Positions 26,205-33,413 of a stretch of 34,215 nucleotides of DNA are shown piece after piece (the first letter of the stretch is position 1; each line of letters begins with the position of its first letter). Origin of the DNA: JBGTIS01 sp041745535 (GTDB taxonomy: Bacteria; Bacteroidota; Bacteroidia; Cytophagales; Cyclobacteriaceae); NCBI GenBank assembly GCA_041745535.1, contig JBGTIS010000276.1, positions 1 to 34,215 of the forward strand. Direction: 5' to 3'. A program made the translations under genes and the position numbers. Below the pieces are notes generated by a model. It did no database searches and was not told the DNA's origin. It worked only from the letters and a program-made list of their open reading frames with translations.

Positions 26205-27806
26205 ATGATGAGTCAACTTTTAAATTACAGTGTAGAATCGGGCCTCTGTATGGCGGTATTCTATTTGTTTTACCTGCTGGTATTACGCCAACAGCCGGCT
26301 TTTGGGTATAACCGGGCTTACCTGATTATATCATCACTGCTGGCCCTGGTATTCCCACTGCTGGAAATTCCTATTTATGCCACCGCTTCACAGGGAATTT
26401 CAGGTGTGGGTAATGGCTTGTTCCTCATCATACTGCCTGAACTCACTTTAGGAGATGGTCAGGCAACGGAACCTGCTGCCAGCTGGCAGCTCATCGTGCT
26501 TACCATTTACCTCACGGGCGTAACATTTGCCCTGGTGCGATTCCTTCGCCAGCTATTCCTGATCCGAATGGTTATCAGAAAAAGTAAGAAGTACACCATG
26601 CAGCAGGGGTATGTGCTGATCCATACCGATGGAACGGTACCTACTTCCTCTTTTTTCCATTACCTGCTTTGGAACGACCGGCTGAACCTGAACGAACAGG
26701 ACAAACATCATATCATTGCCCACGAAGAAATCCACATCCGGCACCGGCACAGTTACGATGTGATGTACATGGCTGTATTAAAAATATTGTTCTGGTTCAA
26801 TCCTTTTGTGTATCTGTATTTCAAGGCACTCACCGATGTGCACGAATTTGCCGCCGATGCCGCCGTAATCAAATACAAGGATTACCAAACCTATTCAAAA
26901 ATCTTGGTTAACCAATTATTTCAACAGGTTGAGTTTCCTTTGCTCAACCACTTTTACAAATCTCAAACTTTAAAACGATTAACAATGATGAAACGTAATA
27001 AAAATAAGTTCCTGCCCCTGAGAGCCCTATTGGCCCTTCCCGTATTTGCCCTGATGTTCTTTATTTTTTCCTGCCAGAAAGAAGAAGACACAATGATCCA
27101 ATCCGAAGCATCGGTAAAAACCTATGAAAGCCTACAGACTGAAATTGAACAGCTTAATAATGAGATGCAGACCATTACCAGCCAGTACCCCGACTATAAG
27201 CTAGACTGGCAGTCTTTGAATAAAGTTGGGTACGATAACATCGGATTGACACATTACAAAGAGGCAATTACCGGTGTGGATAATTCCGGTGATAAAAACA
27301 AGCTGGCCCGTATCCATATGGAAATCAATAAACTGAATAAAGAAATGGTTACCCATGCTATGCCCGATACCGAAGGGATTTACACCGTGGTAGAAGATCA
27401 GCCTACTCCGGAAGGTGGGATGCAGGAATTTTATACGTATATCATGAAAAACCTGAAGTACCCCACACAAGCCAGACGGATGGGCATTGAAGGCAAAGTA
27501 TTCGTACAATTTGTGGTGGATGTAGACGGTTCCATTACCGAAGTCAAAACGCTAAAAGGCATTGGTGCCGGCTGCGACGATGAAGCCGAACGGGTGCTAA
27601 CAGGGGCAAAAGCCTGGATTCCGGGTATGCAGAAGGGGCTGCCGGTAAAGGTACGCATGGTATTACCCATTACCTTTGCTTTGAACAATGGCGACAACAG
27701 CAAGGCAATCGGCAGTGCTGATACAGGCAAAAAAACCATGGAATTGAAAGCCCTGCCCAAAGAAAGCACCCTGGCTGATATTTTCGTAGTCGGCCATACC
27801 AAATAA
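26205..27806 (+). CDS. Second BlaR1-like M56 peptidase with TonB C-terminal domain
   Basis: A 533-residue paralogue of the preceding protein, similar along its whole length. It has the same N-terminal helices (ESGLCMAVFYLFYLLVLRQQ), HEEIH (173-177) with Glu214 as third ligand, and the same fourth helix ending IFSCQKEED (Cys290), then a linker and a TonB C-terminal domain (404-492). It lacks the terminal carboxypeptidase regulatory-like domain and ends in a short unique tail. The zinc site is complete. The pair probably arose by tandem duplication and may answer different signals or partners while acting on the same BlaI-type repressor. The 79-base gap from the upstream gene is larger than elsewhere in the operon, so a weak internal promoter is possible. 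Confidence 0.92.
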   Translation: MMSQLLNYSVESGLCMAVFYLFYLLVLRQQPAFGYNRAYLIISSLLALVFPLLEIPIYATASQGISGVGNGLFLIILPELTLGDGQATEPAASWQLIVLTIYLTGVTFALVRFLRQLFLIRMVIRKSKKYTMQQGYVLIHTDGTVPTSSFFHYLLWNDRLNLNEQDKHHIIAHEEIHIRHRHSYDVMYMAVLKILFWFNPFVYLYFKALTDVHEFAADAAVIKYKDYQTYSKILVNQLFQQVEFPLLNHFYKSQTLKRLTMMKRNKNKFLPLRALLALPVFALMFFIFSCQKEEDTMIQSEASVKTYESLQTEIEQLNNEMQTITSQYPDYKLDWQSLNKVGYDNIGLTHYKEAITGVDNSGDKNKLARIHMEINKLNKEMVTHAMPDTEGIYTVVEDQPTPEGGMQEFYTYIMKNLKYPTQARRMGIEGKVFVQFVVDVDGSITEVKTLKGIGAGCDDEAERVLTGAKAWIPGMQKGLPVKVRMVLPITFALNNGDNSKAIGSADTGKKTMELKALPKESTLADIFVVGHTK

Positions 27807-27904
27807 TTGATGGACAGAGTTAGTTGCTGAAAAGTCCTGATAATATTTCCTTAAAGCAGGCCAGTATCGGTAAGATTATTTTTTTATAGAACTGATTTTC
27901 AATA

Positions 27905-27937
27905 AGTAACTGACCTTTCGCTTAAAGGTCAGTTACT
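27905..27937. terminator. Perfect 14-bp hairpin between convergent genes
   Basis: AGTAACTGACCTTT and AAAGGTCAGTTACT pair perfectly around CGCTT. It lies between the end of the M56 operon (plus) and the Panacea-like frame (minus), whose TGA stop is inside the stem. Neither flank has a long T-run, so it may be a bidirectional transcription stop or an mRNA 3'-end stabiliser. Confidence 0.5.
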
Positions 27938-28351
27938 AACATAATTCATTTCATCATTTGTCAGTATATCACCTGCAACCTGTATTTTGGTGGCATAGCA
28001 AGGAAAGTTCAAATATGTATATCTGATCAAATCTTTTTGAGAAAAATGATTAATCTCCCTTTTTACTGTTTTAATAGCATATTTATCTGTTTCTCGTAAT
28101 TGGTCATAATAATTTATATTACTTTTAACAAGTACCCAATTTGAAGAACTTTGTGTTACTACAGACTTTACATTATTATATTTACTGAGTGTAAATAAAT
28201 CTTGATTAGCCTGAAAAGAAAAGCATCCATATTTGTAGGGCACAAAGTCAAATGATTTTTTTTCTTGCTTTCTTGTTATAAGAAATAAAATTTTCTGGAG
28301 TTTGGTATAATTTAATTTTTCTCCAAATTCTTCAAGAATATCTAATATCAA
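27929..28351 (-). CDS. Panacea/SocA-like domain protein, no ATG, probably a fragment or readthrough extension
   Basis: A 140-residue frame counted from a TTG at 28351. ILDILEEFGEKLNYTKLQKILFLITRKQ and FDFVPYKYGCFSF give the pattern of Panacea (DUF4065/SocA-like) domains, which are found in antitoxins and defence-related proteins, or of a related family. The similarity seems to begin before the TTG (QFLTYRRKLILDILEE), yet no ATG exists upstream: the frame runs open to the TGA stop of the S24 repressor, 57 bases away and in the same frame. So this is a gene with a non-standard start, a degraded remnant, or a readthrough extension of the repressor. Its base composition is far richer in AT than its neighbours, suggesting recent acquisition. 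The assignment is tentative. Confidence 0.55.
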   Translation of the reverse strand: MILDILEEFGEKLNYTKLQKILFLITRKQEKKSFDFVPYKYGCFSFQANQDLFTLSKYNNVKSVVTQSSSNWVLVKSNINYYDQLRETDKYAIKTVKREINHFSQKDLIRYTYLNFPCYATKIQVAGDILTNDEMNYVSN

Positions 28352-28408
28352 TTTTCTTCTATAAGTTAAAAACTGCTCTTGCGATTCCTTGTATGAAATA
28401 AAATTTAA

Positions 28409-29203
28409 TCAATCCATAAGCTTTTTCCTCTTAAGCGCTTCAATATCCCGATGTAAATCGCCAATGGCCAGCATGAGGCGTTCAAAGGTAATGCTCATGT
28501 CTGGATGATTGAAACCGATATGGGCGTAATAGCCCCAGGCTTCCCGCACTTCGCGCAGGTGCATGGTGTAGGGCTGATAAATAGGATTGTCGGAAATAAG
28601 TGTCAGCGTGCCATCTTTGGATACAGTACTGCCAATTCTGATCCGCTTGTACACCAGCCCTTCCGTATCGGTAACCAGTACGTAGGGACGATTGTCTTTC
28701 ATTTCGCGCCAGTCTTCCACATATTTCCCGATAATGACCGAGCCACTGGGCATGGGCAGCATGGAATCCCCTTCCAGTTCAAAAGCTCGATAGGTGCCGG
28801 TGGGCAAATGGGGTAGATTGAATTTAGGCAGTTCTTTGATAAATTCCGGATCGGCATATCCGTTCAGATAACCGGCTTTGGCTTTTTTGGGTACATACTC
28901 GATGTTTTCCTTATTGCTTTTGTCTACCGTAGTAGAAAGCACCCTGATGTTGCTGCTGCGGATGCTGCTCAGGTCTTTGTTTTTAATGGCTTCTTTGTCC
29001 AAACCTTTCAAGTCGTGTTTGACCAGCGCATCGATGCTAACCTCAAAATAATCGGACAACTGTGAGAGGATTTCTACATTGGGTTCAGTGGTACCCAGTT
29101 CGTAGCCGCTTAACGAAGACCGTTTTACTCCCAGTATCTCGGCTAATTTTTCCTGGGATAACTTCTGCCTGGTTCTCAGATATTTAATATTTTCTCCCAA
29201 CAT
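28409..29203 (-). CDS. XRE-family repressor with S24 (LexA/CI-type) self-cleavage domain
   Basis: A 264-residue protein. The N-terminal helix-turn-helix (1-62: LRTRQKLSQEKLAEILGVKRSSLSGYE) is of the XRE/Cro type rather than the LexA winged helix. A linker leads to Ala110-Gly111 in KKAKAGYLNG, the likely self-cleavage bond, then Ser147 in LEGDSMLPMPSG and Lys186 in EGLVYKRI, the Ser-Lys dyad of S24 peptidases. A short helical tail follows. Phage CI and LexA proteins of this design cut themselves when RecA filaments form after DNA damage. It is divergent from dinB-dnaE with a 102-base shared control region carrying dyads, so it most likely represses that cassette and itself. Confidence 0.9.
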   Translation of the reverse strand: MLGENIKYLRTRQKLSQEKLAEILGVKRSSLSGYELGTTEPNVEILSQLSDYFEVSIDALVKHDLKGLDKEAIKNKDLSSIRSSNIRVLSTTVDKSNKENIEYVPKKAKAGYLNGYADPEFIKELPKFNLPHLPTGTYRAFELEGDSMLPMPSGSVIIGKYVEDWREMKDNRPYVLVTDTEGLVYKRIRIGSTVSKDGTLTLISDNPIYQPYTMHLREVREAWGYYAHIGFNHPDMSITFERLMLAIGDLHRDIEALKRKKLMD

Positions 29204-29246
29204 GTTTTTAATATTTTCTTGACTTTCTGATACACATCGTTTTTAT

Positions 29247-29287
29247 TTGTCAAATTTATTGTCATACAATTGACGAATTTTTTGTCA
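29247..29287. promoter_or_regulatory. Likely operator region of the S24 repressor / dinB divergent promoters
   Basis: The hexamer TTGTCA occurs at 29247, 29259 and 29282, and an inverted TTGAC at 29270. Together the second copy and the inverted one make GTCA-N6-TGAC (29261-29274), which falls directly upstream of the repressor's -7 element. An odd palindrome TTTGTCAAA (29246-29254) overlaps that element. Binding by the S24 repressor is inferred. Confidence 0.45.
29251..29258 (-). promoter_or_regulatory. -7 promoter element TAAATTTG of the S24 repressor
   Basis: The minus strand reads TAAATTTG, an exact TAnnTTTG, 48 bases before the repressor ATG. A TTCG (TTTG-like) stands 15 bases upstream of it. 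Confidence 0.5.
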
Positions 29288-29305
29288 TAATTCCAAATTT
29301 TTTTT

Positions 29306-30484
29306 ATGAATCGTTCCATTTTACATCTTGACCTGGATTCTTTTTTTGTATCGGTTGAGCGTCTTCAGAACACGGAACTGGTAGGAAAGCCTGTTCTGAT
29401 TGGCGGACTTAGCGAAAGAGGCGTGGTGGCTTCCTGTAGTTATGAAGCCCGGCAGTTTGGCGTGCATGCTGCCATGCCCATGAAGCTGGCGAAACACCTA
29501 TGCCCCGAAGCTACGGTTATAAAAGGCGATATGGACAACTACTCCAAATATTCGAAACAGGTTACTGAGGTGGTGCATGAACAGGTTCCTTTATACGAAA
29601 AAGCTTCTATCGACGAGTTTTATGCCGACCTCACCGGCATGGATCGCTTTTTTGGCTGCTATCAGCTTTCTAAGGCACTCAGGCAGAAAATTATTAAAGA
29701 GACCGGATTGCCCGTTTCCTTCGGATTATCGGTGAATAAGCTGGTTTCTAAGGTAAGCACCAACGAAGCAAAACCCAATGGCGAAAGGCAGATTGATGAA
29801 GGAATGGAAAAACAATTCCTGGCTCCCCTTTCCATTTCTAAAATCCCGATGATTGGTAAGAAAACATATCAGAAGCTATGTTATATGGGGGTGCGCAAAG
29901 TGGAAATACTCAGCCAGATTCCTACCGAACTGCTGGAACGGGAATTTGGTAAATATGGGATTGGTCTATGGAAAAAAGCCAATGCCATCGACAACAGTCC
30001 GGTAGTGCCTTATACTGAAAAAAAATCTATTTCTACCGAACGCACTTTTTCTGTCGATACCACCAATGTGGCGCAACTGAATGCTATCCTGGTGGGCATG
30101 ACCGAAAAACTGGCCTACGACCTCAGAAAATCGCGGAAGTTAACGGCCTGTGTTACCGTCAAAATCCGGTATTCCGATTTCAATACCTTTAGTCAGCAGC
30201 AGCAAATTTCGTACACCAACACCGATCACGCACTGATAAATATTGTGCAGGAGCTGTTTAAAAAACTATACAACCGCCGCCTTCTGATCAGGCTGGTGGG
30301 AGTGAAATTCAGCCATTTGGTGCCAGGGAGCTATCAAACCAATCTTTTTGAAGATAGTGACAAGCTCATTAGTCTTTATCAGGCTATCGACATATTAAAG
30401 AACCGCTATGGTAATCAAATTATCAGCCGGGCCGTAACATTAAATCCCAAAGGCCATGTACCTAAGCTGCCACACATATTATAG
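29306..30484 (+). CDS. dinB: DNA polymerase IV, Y-family translesion polymerase
   Basis: A 392-residue Y-family polymerase of normal DinB length. The palm motifs are intact: HLDLDSFFVSVE with metal ligand Asp9 and the steric-gate Phe pair 13-14, and SIDEFYADLTG with Asp103-Glu104. Helix-hairpin-helix and little-finger regions follow. Near the end QTNLF (344-348) fits the beta-clamp binding consensus, so it should be recruited to stalled forks. The start is ATG 29306 after an AT-rich stretch. It is the first gene behind the divergent S24 repressor and overlaps dnaE by 29 bases in another frame, so the two polymerases are translationally coupled. This is the repressor-Y polymerase-DnaE order of damage-inducible mutagenesis cassettes. 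Confidence 0.95.
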   Translation: MNRSILHLDLDSFFVSVERLQNTELVGKPVLIGGLSERGVVASCSYEARQFGVHAAMPMKLAKHLCPEATVIKGDMDNYSKYSKQVTEVVHEQVPLYEKASIDEFYADLTGMDRFFGCYQLSKALRQKIIKETGLPVSFGLSVNKLVSKVSTNEAKPNGERQIDEGMEKQFLAPLSISKIPMIGKKTYQKLCYMGVRKVEILSQIPTELLEREFGKYGIGLWKKANAIDNSPVVPYTEKKSISTERTFSVDTTNVAQLNAILVGMTEKLAYDLRKSRKLTACVTVKIRYSDFNTFSQQQQISYTNTDHALINIVQELFKKLYNRRLLIRLVGVKFSHLVPGSYQTNLFEDSDKLISLYQAIDILKNRYGNQIISRAVTLNPKGHVPKLPHIL

Positions 30485-32522
30485 CCTGCGGTATGGCGTG
30501 TTGTCGCCTGCACGACTGGTTGAGGCAGCCCGGGCCAAAGGAATAAAAACGCTGGTACTTACCGACATTAACAACACTTCCGGCGTGTTCGATTTTTATA
30601 CTGCCTGCAAAAAAGAAAGCGTCCGCCCGGTGTTCGGTATTGACTTTCGGAATGAGCAAATGCTTTTGTATGTAGGCATTGCCAAAAATGAAGAGGGCTT
30701 CCGGGAAATGAATAAATTCCTGAGTTTTCATTCGCTGCGGGAAGCACCTATTCCGCCCCTGGCACCATGCTTTGAACAGGTTTACATTGTTTATCCACTA
30801 CGCGATCGCCCTTACCAGCTATTACGAGAAAACGAATACATTGGCATCCGGCCTTCTCAGCTCAGCAGCCTTTACCGCTCTGATTTGCGGTATTTACAGG
30901 ATAAACTGGTAATTTTTAGTCCGGTAACCTTTGCCGATCACGCGGCTTTCAGCTTACACAAGTTACTGCGGGCTATTGACAATAATACCCTGCTCAGCAA
31001 GCTTACGCATACCGACCTGGCCCATCCGGATGAAATACTGTACAGTCCGGAGGAGCTGGCAAAACTGTATGAGCGTTATCCGGATATGATCCGCAATACG
31101 GAAAAACTACTGGATAGCTGTGAGGCGATTGAATTTAATAATCAGCCCAAAAATCGACAAACATTTACCGGAAGCCGGTACGACGATAAATTGTTGCTGG
31201 AAAAGCTGGCCTGGGAAGGATTTGCCTACCGCTACGGCCCACAGGAAACCAAAGCCCGCGAACGCCTGGCACATGAACTGGTTGTAATTGATCAGTTGGG
31301 CTTTTCTTCCTATTTCCTTATTACCTGGGACATCATCCGGTATGGCCGGGCACGGGGTTTTTACCACGTAGGCCGTGGCAGCGGGGCCAATTCCATTGTT
31401 GCTTTTTGCATGCAGGTTACCGATGTGGACCCTATAGAACTAGGATTGTATTTCGAGCGCTTCATCAACCCAAAACGCACCTCACCACCTGATTTTGATA
31501 TCGATTTTTCCTGGACTGAAAGAGATGAGGTTATCGATTATGTTTTCAAGCGATACGGATCGGAATTTACTGGTTTACTGGCTACCCACAATACTTTTCA
31601 GGGTCGGTCTACGATCCGTGAAATTGCCAAAGTTTTTGGTTTGCCCAAGCAGGATATCGACATCATGGCCAATGAGCCTGTCGCGGTACACAAACACCAT
31701 GACCTGGCCGGTACTATTCGTGGTTGGGGAGCGGAACTAGAGAAATTTCCTAACTATATGAGCATTCATGCCGGCGGTATCCTGATTTCTGAGCGACCTA
31801 TTTACTATTATACGCCTTTGCGGAAAATGCCCAAAGGTTTCCCGGTAGTTCATTTCGATATGCACACCGCAGAAGATATGGGCTTTCATAAATATGATAT
31901 TCTGAGTCAGCGCGGGCTGGGGCATATTCGCGATGCGGTGGAAATTATTTCGGAAAATAAAGGCAAAAAAGTAGACATCCACCAGGTGCGTAAAATCATG
32001 CGCGACGAGCAGGTGAACAATTTGCTGAAAGCCGGAAAATGCATCGGTTGTTTTTACATAGAAAGTCCTGCCATGCGGGGTTTACTGCGCAAACTGCAAT
32101 GTGATAATTATCCGCGATTAGTAGCCGCCAGTTCTATCATCCGCCCCGGTGTAGCCAAATCGGGCATGATGAAGGAATATATTTTTCGTACGCACCATCC
32201 CGATCAGTTTCAATTCATTCATGAGTCTTTCAGAGAACATCTGGGCGAAACCTATGGGGTGATGGTGTACCAGGAAGATGTGATCAAAATCAGCCATCAT
32301 TTTGGCGGGCTGGACCTGAGCGATGCCGATGTACTGAGGCGACTGATGTCGGGAAAAAGGGCCAATTCGGAAGATGTGGGGCGGATCAGAGACACCTACT
32401 TTCAGAATTGTGCCCACAAAGGGTATTCATCTGAACTGGCGCAGGAGGTTTGGCGGCAGATAGAAAGTTTCAGCGGCTATTCGTTCTGCAAAGCCCATTC
32501 GGCCAGTTATGCCGTGGAATAG
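30456..32522 (+). CDS. dnaE: DnaE-type polymerase, upstream part (PHP, palm and most of fingers)
   Basis: 688 codons up to the amber stop. The N-terminal PHP domain (1 to about 200) has lost metal-binding histidines: SCHTYYSL in place of HxH, and LTDIN in place of TDH, so it is probably not a nuclease. Polymerase catalytic Asp residues are present in PPDFDIDFSW (Asp346, 348, 350), preceded by GRGSGANSIVAFC, and followed by THNTFQGRSTIREI and the finger motifs up to FCKAHSASYAVE. The ATG lies inside the end of dinB (29-base overlap). If the stop is real, the product lacks the helix-hairpin-helix and OB-fold regions and is unlikely to be a good polymerase. Confidence 0.85.
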   Translation: MYLSCHTYYSLRYGVLSPARLVEAARAKGIKTLVLTDINNTSGVFDFYTACKKESVRPVFGIDFRNEQMLLYVGIAKNEEGFREMNKFLSFHSLREAPIPPLAPCFEQVYIVYPLRDRPYQLLRENEYIGIRPSQLSSLYRSDLRYLQDKLVIFSPVTFADHAAFSLHKLLRAIDNNTLLSKLTHTDLAHPDEILYSPEELAKLYERYPDMIRNTEKLLDSCEAIEFNNQPKNRQTFTGSRYDDKLLLEKLAWEGFAYRYGPQETKARERLAHELVVIDQLGFSSYFLITWDIIRYGRARGFYHVGRGSGANSIVAFCMQVTDVDPIELGLYFERFINPKRTSPPDFDIDFSWTERDEVIDYVFKRYGSEFTGLLATHNTFQGRSTIREIAKVFGLPKQDIDIMANEPVAVHKHHDLAGTIRGWGAELEKFPNYMSIHAGGILISERPIYYYTPLRKMPKGFPVVHFDMHTAEDMGFHKYDILSQRGLGHIRDAVEIISENKGKKVDIHQVRKIMRDEQVNNLLKAGKCIGCFYIESPAMRGLLRKLQCDNYPRLVAASSIIRPGVAKSGMMKEYIFRTHHPDQFQFIHESFREHLGETYGVMVYQEDVIKISHHFGGLDLSDADVLRRLMSGKRANSEDVGRIRDTYFQNCAHKGYSSELAQEVWRQIESFSGYSFCKAHSASYAVE

Positions 32523-32564
32523 TATCAGAGCCTGTTTTTAAAGGCTTATTTCCCGCTGGAATTT

Positions 32565-33395
32565 ATGGTAGCGGTCATCAATAATTTCGGTGGTTTTTAC
32601 AATACCGAATATTATGTACACGAAGCCCGGATGTGGGGCGGCCGTATTCATGCGCCCTGCGTCAATTACAGTAACTACCTCACTACCATTTACAAAGATG
32701 ATATTTACCTGGGCTTTATTCATCTGCATCAACTGGAAAAAAAAACAGGTACTGCCATTGAACTGGATAGGAATACAAATGGAATTTATAAAACGATGGA
32801 AGATTTTATCAGCCGCATCGATATTGGCAAAGAACAACTGGGAATTCTGATCCGGATTGGTGCTTTTCGCTTTACTGGAAAATCCAAGCAAACACTGATG
32901 TGGGAAAAAGGCGGTTTATTGCAACCGTCATCTGCCAGGCACCAGACCCAGAAAATATTTGAGCAGGAAAACAAGCAATTTCTGTTACCAGCCCTAACCA
33001 AAGCCCGACATGAGCAGACGTTTGATGAAATTGAATTGCTGGGTTTTCCACTCTCTTCGCCTTTTGATTTATTAAAAACCTCATACCGGGGCAATGCCAC
33101 CGCGCACACACTGACCGGGAAGGTAGGGCAAACCGTGCGGATGGTAGGCTATTATGTGTGCCAGAAAAACCTGTTGACCAAAAAGCTTCAGCCGATGAGT
33201 TTTGGTACCTGGTTAGATCATGAAGGAAATTTTTTCGATACCGTTCATTTTCCAAAAAGTTTAGAAGATTTTCCCTTTACAGGCAAAGGTTGCTACCTCA
33301 TTGAAGGTAAGGTAATGGAAGAATTCGGTTTCGCCACCATTCACGCGGAAAAGATGAAAAAGCTACCAATTGTGAGCGATTCGAGATACGATTGA
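32565..33395 (+). CDS. dnaE: DnaE-type polymerase, downstream part after the amber codon
   Basis: 276 residues from the first ATG after the stop (MVAVINNFGGFYNTEYYVHEA), in the same frame as the upstream part. This region is the end of the fingers, a helix-hairpin-helix region (GTAIELDRN to IRIGAFRFTGKSKQTLMWE) and an OB-fold-like domain (GKVGQTVRMVGYYVCQKNLLTKK, GTWLDHEGNFFDTVHFP). It has no catalytic residues and would not work alone. It is best understood as the C-terminal part of the interrupted polymerase. The next gene starts 18 bases after its stop. Confidence 0.8.
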   Translation: MVAVINNFGGFYNTEYYVHEARMWGGRIHAPCVNYSNYLTTIYKDDIYLGFIHLHQLEKKTGTAIELDRNTNGIYKTMEDFISRIDIGKEQLGILIRIGAFRFTGKSKQTLMWEKGGLLQPSSARHQTQKIFEQENKQFLLPALTKARHEQTFDEIELLGFPLSSPFDLLKTSYRGNATAHTLTGKVGQTVRMVGYYVCQKNLLTKKLQPMSFGTWLDHEGNFFDTVHFPKSLEDFPFTGKGCYLIEGKVMEEFGFATIHAEKMKKLPIVSDSRYD

Positions 33396-33413
33396 CAACA
33401 AATTTTTTAACAT

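Larger units (their letters stand above)
30456..33395 (+). pseudogene. dnaE: DnaE-type (error-prone) DNA polymerase III alpha subunit interrupted by an in-frame amber codon
   Basis: One continuous reading frame of 979 codons carrying a single TAG at 32520-32522 (codon 689). Expected family sequence around it is SASYAVE-S-YQSLFLKAYFPLEF, so a Ser codon TCG probably became TAG by one base change. The rest of the frame is intact, with no frameshift and no sign of decay, so the lesion is recent, a read error, or suppressed. The full-length product would match the short DnaE2/ImuC class (about 1000 residues) rather than replicative DnaE (over 1100). TAG ends dinB and the giant T9SS gene, so it is a normal stop in this genome. 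The two open parts are listed separately. Confidence 0.8.

Noticed and set aside
32520..32522. TAG reassigned to an amino acid in this organism
   Set aside because: TAG is the normal terminal stop of dinB (30482-30484) and of the giant T9SS gene (999-1001).
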